64,000 bases of DNA from assembly GCA_963832785.1 (NCBI GenBank), contig CAWHVF010000009.1, forward strand, positions 310,001 to 374,000, read 5' to 3'. The stretch comes from CAWBRT01 sp963832785 (GTDB lineage: Bacteria > Acidobacteriota > Terriglobia > Terriglobales > Acidobacteriaceae). Shown here in pieces: positions 53,152 to 62,714 of the stretch; positions within the stretch are counted from its first letter, which is position 1, and each line of letters starts with the position of its first letter. The translations under genes and the position numbers were made by a program. Below the pieces are notes generated by a model. It ran no database searches. It was given only the letters and a program-made list of their open reading frames with translations, and had not been told where the DNA came from.

Positions 53152-54186
53152 CTATCCTGCCATGGGAAACAACGTTAACTGCTCGCCGGTCTTAGCCGGC
53201 GGCCGCTCGGGCCGTGACTCGGGCTCGTAAGCAATCTCGTATTTCTCCCGCAATCTCGCCATAAGCTTGCTGATCTGCCGCTGGTATGCTGGCGAGACGA
53301 ACGCCCGTCCGGCGTAACGCTTCTTGTAATCCTCGACCAACTGCGGAAACTCGCGCTCCAGGAACGGCAGAAAGATGGCAGCCGAGCGGGGCTTGAGAAA
53401 CAGCGGATTGGCGAAGATGTTCTTCCCGCCCACGCGCTTGACGGCGGCTACCAGCTTTTCCAGAGACTCTTCCGAATCCGTTATGCCGGGAATTACCGGC
53501 GCGCAGATTACGCCGGCATCGACGCCCGCCTGGTTCAGTTGCTCGACGGCCTTCAGGCGCAGGTCGGGACGCGGGGCGCGCGGCTCCAGAATGCGGGCCA
53601 GCTTAGCGTCCAGGGTGGTGATGGTCAGATTCACGTAAATCTGGTTCTGCTCGCCCAGGCGGCACAGCAGCTCGCGGTCGCGCAGAATCAGGTCCGACTT
53701 GGTCACGATTCCGATCTCGAAGCCGCGGTGCAGCGCCAGCTCCTCCAGGATGGCGCGGGTGACGCCGTAATGGCGCTCGGCGGGCTGGTAGGGGTCGGTG
53801 GCCGTGCCGATGGCGATCTGCTCGCCCGGCTTGACCCGCCGCAGGTCGCGGCGCAGCAGCCATCCGGCCTGTTGCTTGATGTAGATTTTGCGCTCGAAAT
53901 CGAGCCCGTCGCGCAGTTCCATGAACTCATGCGTGTAGCGGGCATAGCAGTACTTGCAGGCGAATTCGCAGCCCCGGTAAGGATTTATGGCCCAGGTGAA
54001 CGGCAGGCGCCGAGCGGATTGCACACGGTTGAGCAGGCTGCGCGCCTCCAGGGTGAAGTAGCGCACGTTGTGCCCGGGACGCACGAACTCGCCCTGTGCG
54101 GCCAGCCTGGCGATGCCGACCAGGGGAAGGGGTTCCTCCTCCTGGTCGGCGAGATGGAAGAGATAGGAATTGTGGATGGCGGCCAT
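53152..54186 (-). CDS. Radical SAM protein of the spore-photoproduct-lyase-like (PA0069) family
   Basis: A 344-residue protein with the iron-sulfur motif Cys73/Cys77/Cys80 in YRGCEFACKYCYARYTHE. Further motifs: AIGTATDPYQPAERHYGVTR, IGIVTKSDLILRDRELL and CAPVIPGITDSEESLEKL. This matches the SplB-related proteins of non-spore-formers, whose substrate is unknown; DNA photoproduct repair itself is not established for them. No SplB C-terminal cysteine was recognised. No clear ribosome site precedes the ATG. It is divergent from thrC. Confidence 0.87.
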   Translation of the reverse strand: MAAIHNSYLFHLADQEEEPLPLVGIARLAAQGEFVRPGHNVRYFTLEARSLLNRVQSARRLPFTWAINPYRGCEFACKYCYARYTHEFMELRDGLDFERKIYIKQQAGWLLRRDLRRVKPGEQIAIGTATDPYQPAERHYGVTRAILEELALHRGFEIGIVTKSDLILRDRELLCRLGEQNQIYVNLTITTLDAKLARILEPRAPRPDLRLKAVEQLNQAGVDAGVICAPVIPGITDSEESLEKLVAAVKRVGGKNIFANPLFLKPRSAAIFLPFLEREFPQLVEDYKKRYAGRAFVSPAYQRQISKLMARLREKYEIAYEPESRPERPPAKTGEQLTLFPMAG

Positions 54187-54385
54187 AAAGGGAGACCCTG
54201 GCTTTCGCTATTTCTTCGCCTTGTCGTATAAGCTTACTGCGCCCCGCCGGGCCATGTCAAGCTGAAGTCTCCACTGGGCCCCCGCCGAATGAGCCCCTCG
54301 GCTCGTTTGTCCGCAGCCTGTTGAACACCGCAGATGCTACGCCAGCCAAGGTACAATTCGACTTTCAGACAAAAGGAGGCTGGCC

Positions 54386-55528
54386 ATGGCCACATCCCCG
54401 GCCTACGTCGATCCCGGCAACGGCAAGACTTACCCGATCGAGCAGCCCCGCTGGTGCTCCGAGCGCGGCACGCCGCTGATGATTACCGCTCTGCCCGGTA
54501 TGGGGCGAAAACAGATCGACACCGGCACGCGCTCACTCTGGCGCTATGCCGCCGCCTTTGCCCTTCGCATCGAGAATCCGGTGAGCATGGGCGAAGGCTG
54601 CACGCCACTGGTGCGCGGCAACTGGCATGGCAGCCCCACGCTGTTCAAGCTGGAGTGGTTCGCTCCCAGCGGCAGCTTCAAAGACCGCGGCGCCTCGGTA
54701 ATGATCTCCATTCTGCGCCAGCAGGGGATCAAGTGCGTCCTGGAGGACAGCTCCGGCAACGGCGGCTGCGCCGTCGCCTGCTACTCGGCAGCGGCCGGCA
54801 TCCGCGCCAGGATTCTTGTGCCCGCTTACACGCAGCCGGGAAAGACCGTGCAGATGCGCGCCTACGGCGCCGAGGTACAACTGGTTCCCGGCACGCGCGA
54901 AGACACTGCCCAGGAAGCCCTCCGCCAGGCGCAGCACCGCTTCTACGCCAGTCACAACTGGCAGGCGTTTTTTCTGGAAGGCGCCAAGACCATCGCCTAC
55001 GAGCTGTGGGAAGACCTCGGCTTCACCGTTCCCGACAACATCGTTATTCCCACCGCTGCCGGCAGCAATGTCCTGGGTTGCGACATCGGCTTTGGCGAGC
55101 TGATGCGGCAGAAAGAAGTCCATCGCCTGCCGCGGCTGTTTCTGGTGCAGCCGGAAAACTGCGCCCCCATTCATGCCAGCTTCACCGCCGGCCGCGACGA
55201 ACTCCTGCCCATTACCGTGCAGCCGACCATCGCCGAAGGGACTGCCATCAGCCGCCCGGTGCGCCTGAAAGAAGTGTTGCAGGCATTGCGGCGCAGCCAG
55301 GGCGTAACCATCACGGTGAGCGAAGAAGAAATCATTGCCGCACTGAAGGAGTTGGCTGGCATAGGGCTCTACGCCGAGCCCACCAGCGCCATCGGCGCCG
55401 CCGCCCTGACCAAACTGCTGGCGCAGGGCGCCATCAAGCCCAATGAGGTTACGGTGGTATTGCTTACCGGCTCAGGATTGAAAGCGACGCAACGCATCGG
55501 AGAACTGGTCGGGGTCAAGGAAGGCTAA
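54386..55528 (+). CDS. thrC: Threonine synthase-like PLP enzyme
   Basis: A 380-residue fold-type II PLP protein starting six bases after AAGGAGG. The PLP lysine is Lys99 in PSGSFKDRGASVM. EDSSGNGGCAVACYSAAAGI follows (the Ser-Gly-Asn phosphate loop). The threonine-synthase start SMGEGCTPLVR and the late LLTGSGLKATQ support the call. It converts O-phosphohomoserine to threonine. Some family members act as threonine dehydratases or cysteate synthases, so substrate is likely but not certain. No hom or thrB gene is nearby. Confidence 0.85.
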   Translation: MATSPAYVDPGNGKTYPIEQPRWCSERGTPLMITALPGMGRKQIDTGTRSLWRYAAAFALRIENPVSMGEGCTPLVRGNWHGSPTLFKLEWFAPSGSFKDRGASVMISILRQQGIKCVLEDSSGNGGCAVACYSAAAGIRARILVPAYTQPGKTVQMRAYGAEVQLVPGTREDTAQEALRQAQHRFYASHNWQAFFLEGAKTIAYELWEDLGFTVPDNIVIPTAAGSNVLGCDIGFGELMRQKEVHRLPRLFLVQPENCAPIHASFTAGRDELLPITVQPTIAEGTAISRPVRLKEVLQALRRSQGVTITVSEEEIIAALKELAGIGLYAEPTSAIGAAALTKLLAQGAIKPNEVTVVLLTGSGLKATQRIGELVGVKEG

Positions 55529-55653
55529 ACGAACAAGGGCAGATCCTGCGCTCCGCCTGGGGTGACACCGCAGCGGGCAACTTCCCTGCTGGCCGCTTCA
55601 TCTGTTCTCGAACTGAACCGAGAGAACTCGGTCACGTGCTCAGGAGGCATTTG

Positions 55654-55851
55654 ATGGAGAGCAATGTTGGTCACAAGGATAGAACCGTCCGGTTCATGAT
55701 AGCCAGCTCAGGGATTTCGATTGGACTTTTCGCCAAGCGTCGCTGGATCAAAGCGCTGGGATTTTCCATAGGCGGAGCAGAGCTGGCCACCGCCATAGCG
55801 GGATACTCGCCGCTGAACAAGATATTGGGCAGAAACACCGCCCCACGCTGA
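55654..55851 (+). CDS. DUF2892 small membrane protein
   Basis: A 65-residue protein starting MESNVGHKDRTVRFMIA, six bases after AGGAGG (55642-55647), so the longer frame from 55636 is rejected. It has the DUF2892 pattern: N-V-G-x-x-D-R-x-x-R followed by hydrophobic helices and the ending GYSPLNKILGRNT, where relatives read GYCPLYKLLGINT. The usual Cys is Ser here. Function unknown; relatives are often found with rhodanese or envelope proteins. Confidence 0.8.
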   Translation: MESNVGHKDRTVRFMIASSGISIGLFAKRRWIKALGFSIGGAELATAIAGYSPLNKILGRNTAPR

Positions 55852-56020
55852 GATATCCAACAGAGCTGCCTGATTGAGAGCAGGAACTACCCCGCTCAAG
55901 CACAGGAAGCTTGGGTGGTGGACCCGTCGCGCGTGGGCTTATGCCTCAGGGCCTGAAGGCCAATCTCGCGGTGCCTAGGCGACGTAGAGAGCAAGCCCGG
56001 CGCGGTGGTAAGCTAGCGGC

Positions 56021-56782
56021 ATGCGCCGCTCGAAATCGTTTTTTATTGTCGCCGCTCTCTGCCTCAGCGGGTTCGCGGTTTTTCTCCACGCGCAGGAGCA
56101 GTTTCCGCCGGGGACGGTTATTGCCGTAGTCCTGGATCAAGCCGTCGATTCCCGCTTCTGCCAGCCCGGACAACTTGTGATTGCGGAAATCGCGCAAGAG
56201 GTTCCGCTGGGGAGCAAGCGCGTGATCCGCGCCCATTCCAAGGTATTGGGCGAAGTTACGCGGGTGCAAAACGGTGCCGGCGCGGCCCAACTCGGCCTGC
56301 GCTTCGACCGCATTGAATTCGACAGAATGCAGGTCGCCATCAGCGCCCAGGCGCGCGCCGTGGCCTCGCCAATCGCGGTCACGGACGCCAGCCAGCCTAA
56401 AAACGGCCCAGGCCCGCGCAGCGATTGGACAACCGCCCAGGTCGGCAACGACGCGGTGTACGGTGGCGGCCAGGTTGAAGACGAAATGGGCAAGGTCGTC
56501 GGCAAGGCTGTTCCCGGCGGGGTCCTGGTCACCGTCAGCAACCGCCCCGGTTCGCAGTGCGAAGGTATGCTCTTAAGCAAGACGCCGCAACCGACCTGGG
56601 TGTTCTCGGCGAACGCCTGCGGCGTCTACGGCTTCAGGCGTTTTCAATTCGAAAATGGAACGGACGAAAAGCCGGGCCAGATTCTCTTTACCCAGAAAAA
56701 CAGGCACGAAGACAGGTCTACCACCGTGAAGCTGCCGGCAGGAACGGCCTTCTTGCTCGCCATCAGCGGCGCCAGCCGTTGA
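56021..56782 (+). CDS. Exported hypothetical protein
   Basis: A 253-residue protein with an evident signal peptide (FFIVAALCLSGFAVFLHAQ). The mature part begins with a strand-rich domain: FPPGTVIAVVLDQAVDSRFC, then IAEIAQEVPLGSKRVIRAHS and LGLRFDRIEFDRMQVAISAQ. This resembles the beta-barrel proteins often seen in acidobacterial genomes, with a TrbI/VirB10-like 'V-x-L-D' start. Two cysteines (about 176 and 191) could form a disulfide. It converges on the large protease gene with 12 bp between stops. Function unknown. Confidence 0.7.
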   Translation: MRRSKSFFIVAALCLSGFAVFLHAQEQFPPGTVIAVVLDQAVDSRFCQPGQLVIAEIAQEVPLGSKRVIRAHSKVLGEVTRVQNGAGAAQLGLRFDRIEFDRMQVAISAQARAVASPIAVTDASQPKNGPGPRSDWTTAQVGNDAVYGGGQVEDEMGKVVGKAVPGGVLVTVSNRPGSQCEGMLLSKTPQPTWVFSANACGVYGFRRFQFENGTDEKPGQILFTQKNRHEDRSTTVKLPAGTAFLLAISGASR

Positions 56783-56794
56783 TGCAACAGCCCG

Positions 56795-59700
56795 CTAATG
56801 CACCGTCAGGGTTACGGCTACCGAGGTCTGGGTCCCGGCAGGCATGACAGTATGGCCGCCTCCGCTGCCGCCGCAAGCTGCCATCAGCATCACCAAGAGC
56901 AACAGGATCATCATCGCCCAGCGCTTCCGGCTTCCTCCGCGGCCGGCGGCAATCCAGGCCATGGCCAGCGGCAATGGCAGGAGCCCGGCAAAGGCGGCAA
57001 AGAAGATCCGGCGATGCACCGAGGCCACCTGGGCGACGGTAAAGATCACCGTAATCTGATACGTCCCTTTCGGCGTGCTGCCGGTAGTGGCGATAGTCAC
57101 AACTCCGGTGCTGCTGTTGTATGAGCAGGTCGCGCCAGCCGGCAGGTTCACGCAGCTCGCCGTCACCTGGGAGGGGGAAACCGAACCGCTGAAGGTAACC
57201 TGCACTGTGGCCGTCCCGCCCTGGGGCACATCCAGCGTCGCCGTGGTAGGAGTGGCGGCGAAGTCCATGGTGGCCGCGGAGTCCACTGAGAACTCGAAAG
57301 GCGCCGATGAACCTCCGCCCGGAGCGGGATTGAAAACGGTGACCGCGACGGTTCCCACCGTCGCCAGATCGGCGGAGCTGATGGTGGCGGTCAACTGTAT
57401 GGCACTCACGAAGGTGGTGGTCTGGTTGACGCCGTTCCAGCGCACCACCGCGCCGTTAACAAAATTACTGCCGTTCACGGTAAGCGTGAATCCAGAGCCA
57501 GCCGCGTCGGCATTCACCTGCGACAGGCTGTTGATGGTCGGCGTCGGGTTCCCGACAACGGTCGTAGTTGTCCCGATGATGGCGTTGTTCGCCTTGTCGG
57601 TCGCGGTGATCGTCTGGCTGCCGGGAGTTTTCAATGTCGCCGAAAATGTTCCGGTTCCACTGCTCAGCGTGGAGTCGGCGGGCAGGACTGCAGCCGGATC
57701 GCTGCTGGTGAAGTGCACCGTGCCGCTGTAGCCGGTTACCGTGTTGTTGGACTGGTCCTGCGCGGTCACGGTGAAGCTAAATGCCGTGCCGTAGCTGGCC
57801 GTGGCCGGCGCGGAAACCGCCAGTTGCGTGGCCCAGTCGAGCGCGCAGGTGGCAATCTTCAGGTTGTAGGGCTGGCCGGTAGCGTCGGTGGATGAGCCGG
57901 TCGTGCCGACCGAGTGCACCACCACTGTGTAGCTCTGTCCTTGTGTAACGTGGATTGAGTAGCCTTCGTTGAGATTGCTGTAGCCGGCGTCGCCGGCATA
58001 GTTGCTGTTGATGCTGGCGGGATTGAAAGTGGCGGAGTTGTAAGCCACGCTGTAAAAATCCCCATACGACAAAGCAGACGGAGAGACGGCAATGGCCGCG
58101 CAGGTAGTGCGGCAGGCGGTGAAGGTGTAGGAATCGTATGTTCTGCTGCCGCTGGTGTAGGCAAAGCCAGGCCAGGTTTTTGGCACCAGGCAGGTGCTTC
58201 CCGTTCCACTGCTGCGGTCTACCCGTCCGGTCTGGGTGCCGGTGGCAACGCCAAGCCCGGGGACAGATGGAGGCGCGCCGAGTACGGCATCTATGCTGAG
58301 CGGACTGGGGCCAATGGGCACGCTCAGGTTAAGCACCCGGCTGGGGGTGGCTCCGCCTGTGTAGTTGACGGTCAAGGTGAAATCAACCGAGGTGGCGCAG
58401 GCGTTGAAGTTGCTCGCCAGCGAGAAGGTGAACGGGGTTGTGTTGCTGGCCGTGCCCCCGGCTGCGATGTCCGGGTAAGCGGACGTCGCCTGAGTAATGG
58501 TTACTCCCGTGGTCGAAGTGGCCAGCGTAGCCGAGATACCGCTGGCAGTCGCACTGCCGAAAAGGTTGTTCAACTGTACGGTTACCTGGCCGCTTTCGCC
58601 GGGGGAGATGATGCCATCGCCATTTCCCTGGCTCTCGGTAGCGGTCACCGTGCCCACGTCGAGATTGGCCTGCGCGGGTGGGCCGATTGAGGCCACGGCC
58701 GCGTCCGCCAGCAGGATGCCGGCTCCGGAGTTCTGATCCCAGCCGTTTTCGTTGGGCCAGTCAATCACACTCATTATGTTCACCGCCGATGCGGTCAACG
58801 CGTCGCCGATCTGGGCATTGGTGGCGGCCGGATTGGCCGACTTAAGCAGGGCGGCGATGGCGGCGGCATGCGGCCCGGCCGCCGAGGTGCCGTAAAACGG
58901 GCTTGGAAACGGCCCCCAGGGCACGACCGACACGCCATCAGCCGCGGTGAAGTCGGGCTTATAGATTAACTGCCCGCCGCTGGAGGAGAAATTTCCCGGA
59001 GTAAACGGCGTTCCGTCGGCCTGGAAAAACATGAGGCGCGGGCCGTCGGAACTGTAACTTTCGGTGACATTTGTGGAGTTGAACGGATTCGGGTATGGTC
59101 CGGTCGCGGTACTCGTGTCATAGGGCAGGTATGCCGGAGTGGCGGCCACGGTAAAAGCGCCGCTGGCCGCGCAATGGCCGTGAACTTCGCCAGTGGTGGT
59201 GGTGGAGAGAGTGCCGCCATTGGCGGCAATGTGCAGGAACTGGCCTGGTCCCGAAGAATACTTGACCACGACCAATCGGCCCGACAGAGGCGTCGGGTTC
59301 TGTGAGCTGTCTAGCACAATCAGCTCCTCCCAGGGATCCCAACCGGCTCCCGCCTGGCGGTTGTTGCTGACGGCCGTTACGGTCGTTCCGGTGGAGTCCA
59401 GAAGGAATAGGTCATAGTCGTTAGTGGAATCGCCCAGCGGATCTGTCCAGAAGAGGTCCACGTAAGGCGCACTAGTAACCGTGTTGTAGGTAAGGCTAGT
59501 TGCGTTATAGAGATGCAACCTGCCCGTCTCGCCACTTGTCGCGATCGCCCCCGCAACCGGGCCTCCGTCTACGAAATCGCCCTCCCAGGTTCCCGAGGTG
59601 CCCTGGTCGAGGTTGCCGGCGTTTCCTCCCGCCGAAAAGTACATTGCGCCATCGGCAACAACGTCATTCACCGCCTGGGTGATAACGCCGCCGTCGCTGT

Positions 59701-60820
59701 CCGAGGTTATGTTGGACTTCTGTCCATCCTGGAACGGGCTCTCGTTGGAGAAGCCGACGTCATCCACGATGATGTCGCAGCCCGCCGTCCGCAGGGCGCG
59801 AATGTTGGCGGCGAACTTCTCGTTTGTTACGTTCGTGCAGCAGCCGGTGGCGAAGTAGAGTTGCACATTAGGCGCGAGGTCGTGGATTATCTCCAGCATC
59901 GCCGTGCCTTCGTCTGCGCCGTCGCTTCCGCCGGCCTGATTGGGAAGCACCGTAACCGTGCCCAGGCGGCCGAGCGCCTGGCTCTGGGCCAGGTTCAGCA
60001 CGCTGTCGGAGAGAACGCCGATCTTCACCCCGCTGCCGGTGGCGCCGTAAGTGGCGCGCGCCAAGATGGCTTTATGAGTCGTGTCGCCCTGCGAGTCGAT
60101 GTGTGCGAGCGATGGGTCGGGAGTGCCTCTGGTACTACCAATGCTCGCCGTTAAGGGAAGGGCCTTGATGAGGAACGACCGCACCGCCTCGCTCCGCTGC
60201 CGGAAACCTGGGCGGAAGCGCATCTCCGCCGGAGCGATTCCCCTGACCATGCCTCGCCGCCTCGGCCATATGCGGCGGACCTCGGTCCAACTGGCAACCT
60301 GCTCGATCTGATCAAAGGGAACCAGGGCGCGAACGCTGTTGCCTACGGCGGTGCCGTCGACGATCCGGCCGCCAAGGCCGCGCAGCCGGTTCAGCACGCT
60401 CTCGCTGATGTCGCCAATGATATCGACCAGCAGATTGTTGCTGTCGTCGATCTCGACCCCGGTCTCCAGGTAGGGCACGCCAGGCGCCACGGGATTGCCC
60501 CGCAGCATGCGCACGGTATGCAGAACCTTGGAATCGATCTTTTGCTGAACCGCGGTGCGCGCCTGCTTCTCCGCCATCATGGCGGTGATCTGCTGTTCGA
60601 CGCCCAGGCTAATTCCGGGATGTGTGCCGGGAACGGTCGCGTTGGGAGACGCAATCTTCCCCGGTGAAACCGGGGGACGAAAGACGTGAACGCTCACGGT
60701 CTCGCCATCGCTTGTCGTCACCACCTGGGCGGCTAAATGCATCGACAAACTGGCGGCTACCAGCAAGATAAACGGAATCCCGATCGCCCAACGTGAGCGC
60801 CGTCCCTCGATTCCTCCCAT
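56795..60820 (-). CDS. Large secreted subtilase-like (S8) protein with PPC, Ig-like and IPT domains
   Basis: 1341 residues from the ATG at 60820, behind AGAGGG. Order of domains: signal peptide (about 15-32); pro-region; S8-type domain with Asp in GVKIGVLSDSV (about 271), a GADEGTAMLEIIHDLAP segment (about 300-317) where a catalytic His would be expected, and Ser in GTSAAGPHAAAIAALL (about 642); an NEW1-like spacer; a PPC-like domain (SYTFTACR...YTVVVHSVG); Ig-like domain; IPT/TIG domain (TINSLSQVNAD...FTLTVNGSNF); a BACON-like strand domain; and a C-terminal membrane helix with MLMAACGGSGGG. Acts outside the cell or on its surface. Confidence 0.83.
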   Translation of the reverse strand: MGGIEGRRSRWAIGIPFILLVAASLSMHLAAQVVTTSDGETVSVHVFRPPVSPGKIASPNATVPGTHPGISLGVEQQITAMMAEKQARTAVQQKIDSKVLHTVRMLRGNPVAPGVPYLETGVEIDDSNNLLVDIIGDISESVLNRLRGLGGRIVDGTAVGNSVRALVPFDQIEQVASWTEVRRIWPRRRGMVRGIAPAEMRFRPGFRQRSEAVRSFLIKALPLTASIGSTRGTPDPSLAHIDSQGDTTHKAILARATYGATGSGVKIGVLSDSVLNLAQSQALGRLGTVTVLPNQAGGSDGADEGTAMLEIIHDLAPNVQLYFATGCCTNVTNEKFAANIRALRTAGCDIIVDDVGFSNESPFQDGQKSNITSDSDGGVITQAVNDVVADGAMYFSAGGNAGNLDQGTSGTWEGDFVDGGPVAGAIATSGETGRLHLYNATSLTYNTVTSAPYVDLFWTDPLGDSTNDYDLFLLDSTGTTVTAVSNNRQAGAGWDPWEELIVLDSSQNPTPLSGRLVVVKYSSGPGQFLHIAANGGTLSTTTTGEVHGHCAASGAFTVAATPAYLPYDTSTATGPYPNPFNSTNVTESYSSDGPRLMFFQADGTPFTPGNFSSSGGQLIYKPDFTAADGVSVVPWGPFPSPFYGTSAAGPHAAAIAALLKSANPAATNAQIGDALTASAVNIMSVIDWPNENGWDQNSGAGILLADAAVASIGPPAQANLDVGTVTATESQGNGDGIISPGESGQVTVQLNNLFGSATASGISATLATSTTGVTITQATSAYPDIAAGGTASNTTPFTFSLASNFNACATSVDFTLTVNYTGGATPSRVLNLSVPIGPSPLSIDAVLGAPPSVPGLGVATGTQTGRVDRSSGTGSTCLVPKTWPGFAYTSGSRTYDSYTFTACRTTCAAIAVSPSALSYGDFYSVAYNSATFNPASINSNYAGDAGYSNLNEGYSIHVTQGQSYTVVVHSVGTTGSSTDATGQPYNLKIATCALDWATQLAVSAPATASYGTAFSFTVTAQDQSNNTVTGYSGTVHFTSSDPAAVLPADSTLSSGTGTFSATLKTPGSQTITATDKANNAIIGTTTTVVGNPTPTINSLSQVNADAAGSGFTLTVNGSNFVNGAVVRWNGVNQTTTFVSAIQLTATISSADLATVGTVAVTVFNPAPGGGSSAPFEFSVDSAATMDFAATPTTATLDVPQGGTATVQVTFSGSVSPSQVTASCVNLPAGATCSYNSSTGVVTIATTGSTPKGTYQITVIFTVAQVASVHRRIFFAAFAGLLPLPLAMAWIAAGRGGSRKRWAMMILLLLVMLMAACGGSGGGHTVMPAGTQTSVAVTLTVH

Positions 60821-61392
60821 GACATGCCCTCTCTTGGCAAAGCTGCACAACCGGCAGCGCAGACCAACCCGCCTGCCGACACATGCCCGCCGGCGCCGAT
60901 CTGCCCAGGCCCAAAATTCAACGGATTTGAAGGGGACTCTAGCTGTGTAGGGCCGAGTTGTCAATCCAGAGTTGCTGCTTTGGCAAACGCTACTTCCCGG
61001 CTTGGCGCGATCTCATGCCGATACTCACGCAACGGCTAAGATAATCGCCTGAGACGGATGAGGCTGTCTGGTGCGCCTTCGCCCGTTGCCCACCTTCGCG
61101 AAGCTAGGGTGGGAGGCCAATTACGCGGCAAATCAACAAGCGTCGAACCTGGGGCACCTTGCGCCTGCACCGAGCAAAGCTGCCGGCCAGCCGCTCCGCT
61201 GCGGCCAGCCGGTCACAGCACCTGCCTCTAACTACTCTTTTTGTCGTAAATACAACGTCGGGCAACTTTCCAGAATCAACCAAGTACGTTGATGTTGCGT
61301 GTTTTGCCGGTGGCTAATTGCCGGCGTAAGGGCCGTCCCAACGCGCGCTATTTAATCGAGCGGCAATTCTAGCAAGGAAAGAGGACGGCAAG
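60821..61392. other. 572-bp intergenic region between protease and livK-like genes
   Basis: No gene is supported here. It contains a CCCACCT...AGGGTGGG hairpin near 61090-61115, a GAACCTGGGGCACCTT fragment matching the MITE interior (about 61146), and GCCGGTGGCTAATTGCCGGC at about 61306-61325, a possible operator or terminator. AGAGG before 61393 is the ribosome site for the next gene. Both genes are divergent, so two promoters should lie here; no consensus boxes stand out. Confidence 0.5.
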
Positions 61393-62641
61393 ATGAGCAA
61401 CAAGTTAACCAGACGTGAAGTACTCAAGACAGGTCTCAAGGCCGGAGCTTTGGCCCTTGGGGCACCGGCAATTCTCAGCTTCGGGCAGGGCGATCAGCCA
61501 ATCAAAATCGGCTTTATCGATCCTGAGACTGGCACCTATGCGATCCAAGGAGACAGCGAAATTCGCGGGGCAAAAATGGCCGTCGCCGAAATTAACGCCA
61601 AACACGGCGTGCTCCGCCGACAGGTTCAGCTCATCGTCGAGGACAGTGCCGCCGATACCGGCATCGCGGCACAGAAAGCCCACAAGCTGATAGACCAGGA
61701 CAAAGTTGCATTCCTGGCGGGCTCCGTCTCATCCGCAGTATCGCTCACGCTTGGCCAGTTGGCTCACCAGGAAGGCAAGCTATGCATGATAACGGGCGGA
61801 CATACCGACCCGGTCACCGGCAATCAATGCCACTGGAGCACGTTCCGCATCTGCACCACTACCTACATGCTGGCCGGCGGACTGGCCGGCACGCTGTTCA
61901 AAAAATTCGGTGGGAAGTGGTATTTCCTGACGCCCGACTACGCTTTCGGCCATACCTTGCAAGCGTCCTACGAGGCATACCTGAAGAAGTTCGGCGGCAC
62001 AGTCGCAGGCGTTTCGCTCGCGCCGCTGGGCACAACCGACTTTTCTTCCTATCTGATTAAGGCAGAGTCGACTCATCCCAACGTGCTCGTCAACCTCACC
62101 GACGGCCAGGATCGAATTAACTCGATGAAACAGGCTGCCCAGTTCGGGCTGTTTAAGAAGTTCGCCATCGGCGGAGGACTGAGCGAACTGGAGGTGCTAA
62201 AGGCCCTGCCGCCAGCGGCGCGACAGGGGTGGACATGCCTCGAATGGTGGTGGGACCAGCCGAATACTCCACACGTCAAGGAGTGGGTGGCGGCCTACCG
62301 CAAGATGTATCCGGACGGCTCCTACCCGAGCGCGCGGACCTGGTTCGGCTACGCCGGAATCCATGCGATCGCGATGGGCGTCGCCCGTGCCAAGTCGCTC
62401 GAGGCGAGCCAAAGTGGCTCACGCGCTAGAAGGGATGGAGCTGCCGCCCGAAATCAAGCTGCAGCCCAACAAGGTTTATTTCCGGCCGGGTGATCACCAA
62501 TTGATGTCGAACGAGTTTCCAGGGGAGCAACTTCCAAATGGAACGTACCCGAACCTGTTCAAGGTTTCGCAGATCGTAGCGGGGGACAGTGTGGCGCTGC
62601 CCGTCTCACAAACGGGTTGTAAGCTCGATTACCCGGCTTGA
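61393..62641 (+). CDS. ABC transporter substrate-binding protein (branched-chain amino-acid type), frame broken by one extra base near 62406
   Basis: Corrected length is 415 residues. The N-terminus has a twin-arginine motif, TRREVLKTG (Arg7-Arg8), before a hydrophobic stretch, so export by Tat is likely. The Peripla_BP_6 fold is seen in IKIGFIDPETGTYAIQGDSE, AVAEINAKHGVLRRQVQLIV, AFLAGSVSSAVSLTLGQLA and the FLTPDYAFGHTLQASYEAYL hinge. After AKSLEA the frame slips. Deleting one base in GGCGAGCCAAAG restores AKVAHALEGMELPPEIKLQP and an end at 62641. It feeds the LivH/LivM permeases encoded next; the ligand (amino acid, urea, amide or aromatic acid) is open. Confidence 0.88.
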
Positions 62642-62714
62642 CGCATCCAAGCACATAGATCGGCTACTGGCGCGCGCTTTGGGCGAGGCACGCGCCGCTG
62701 GGTGAAACAATTTT

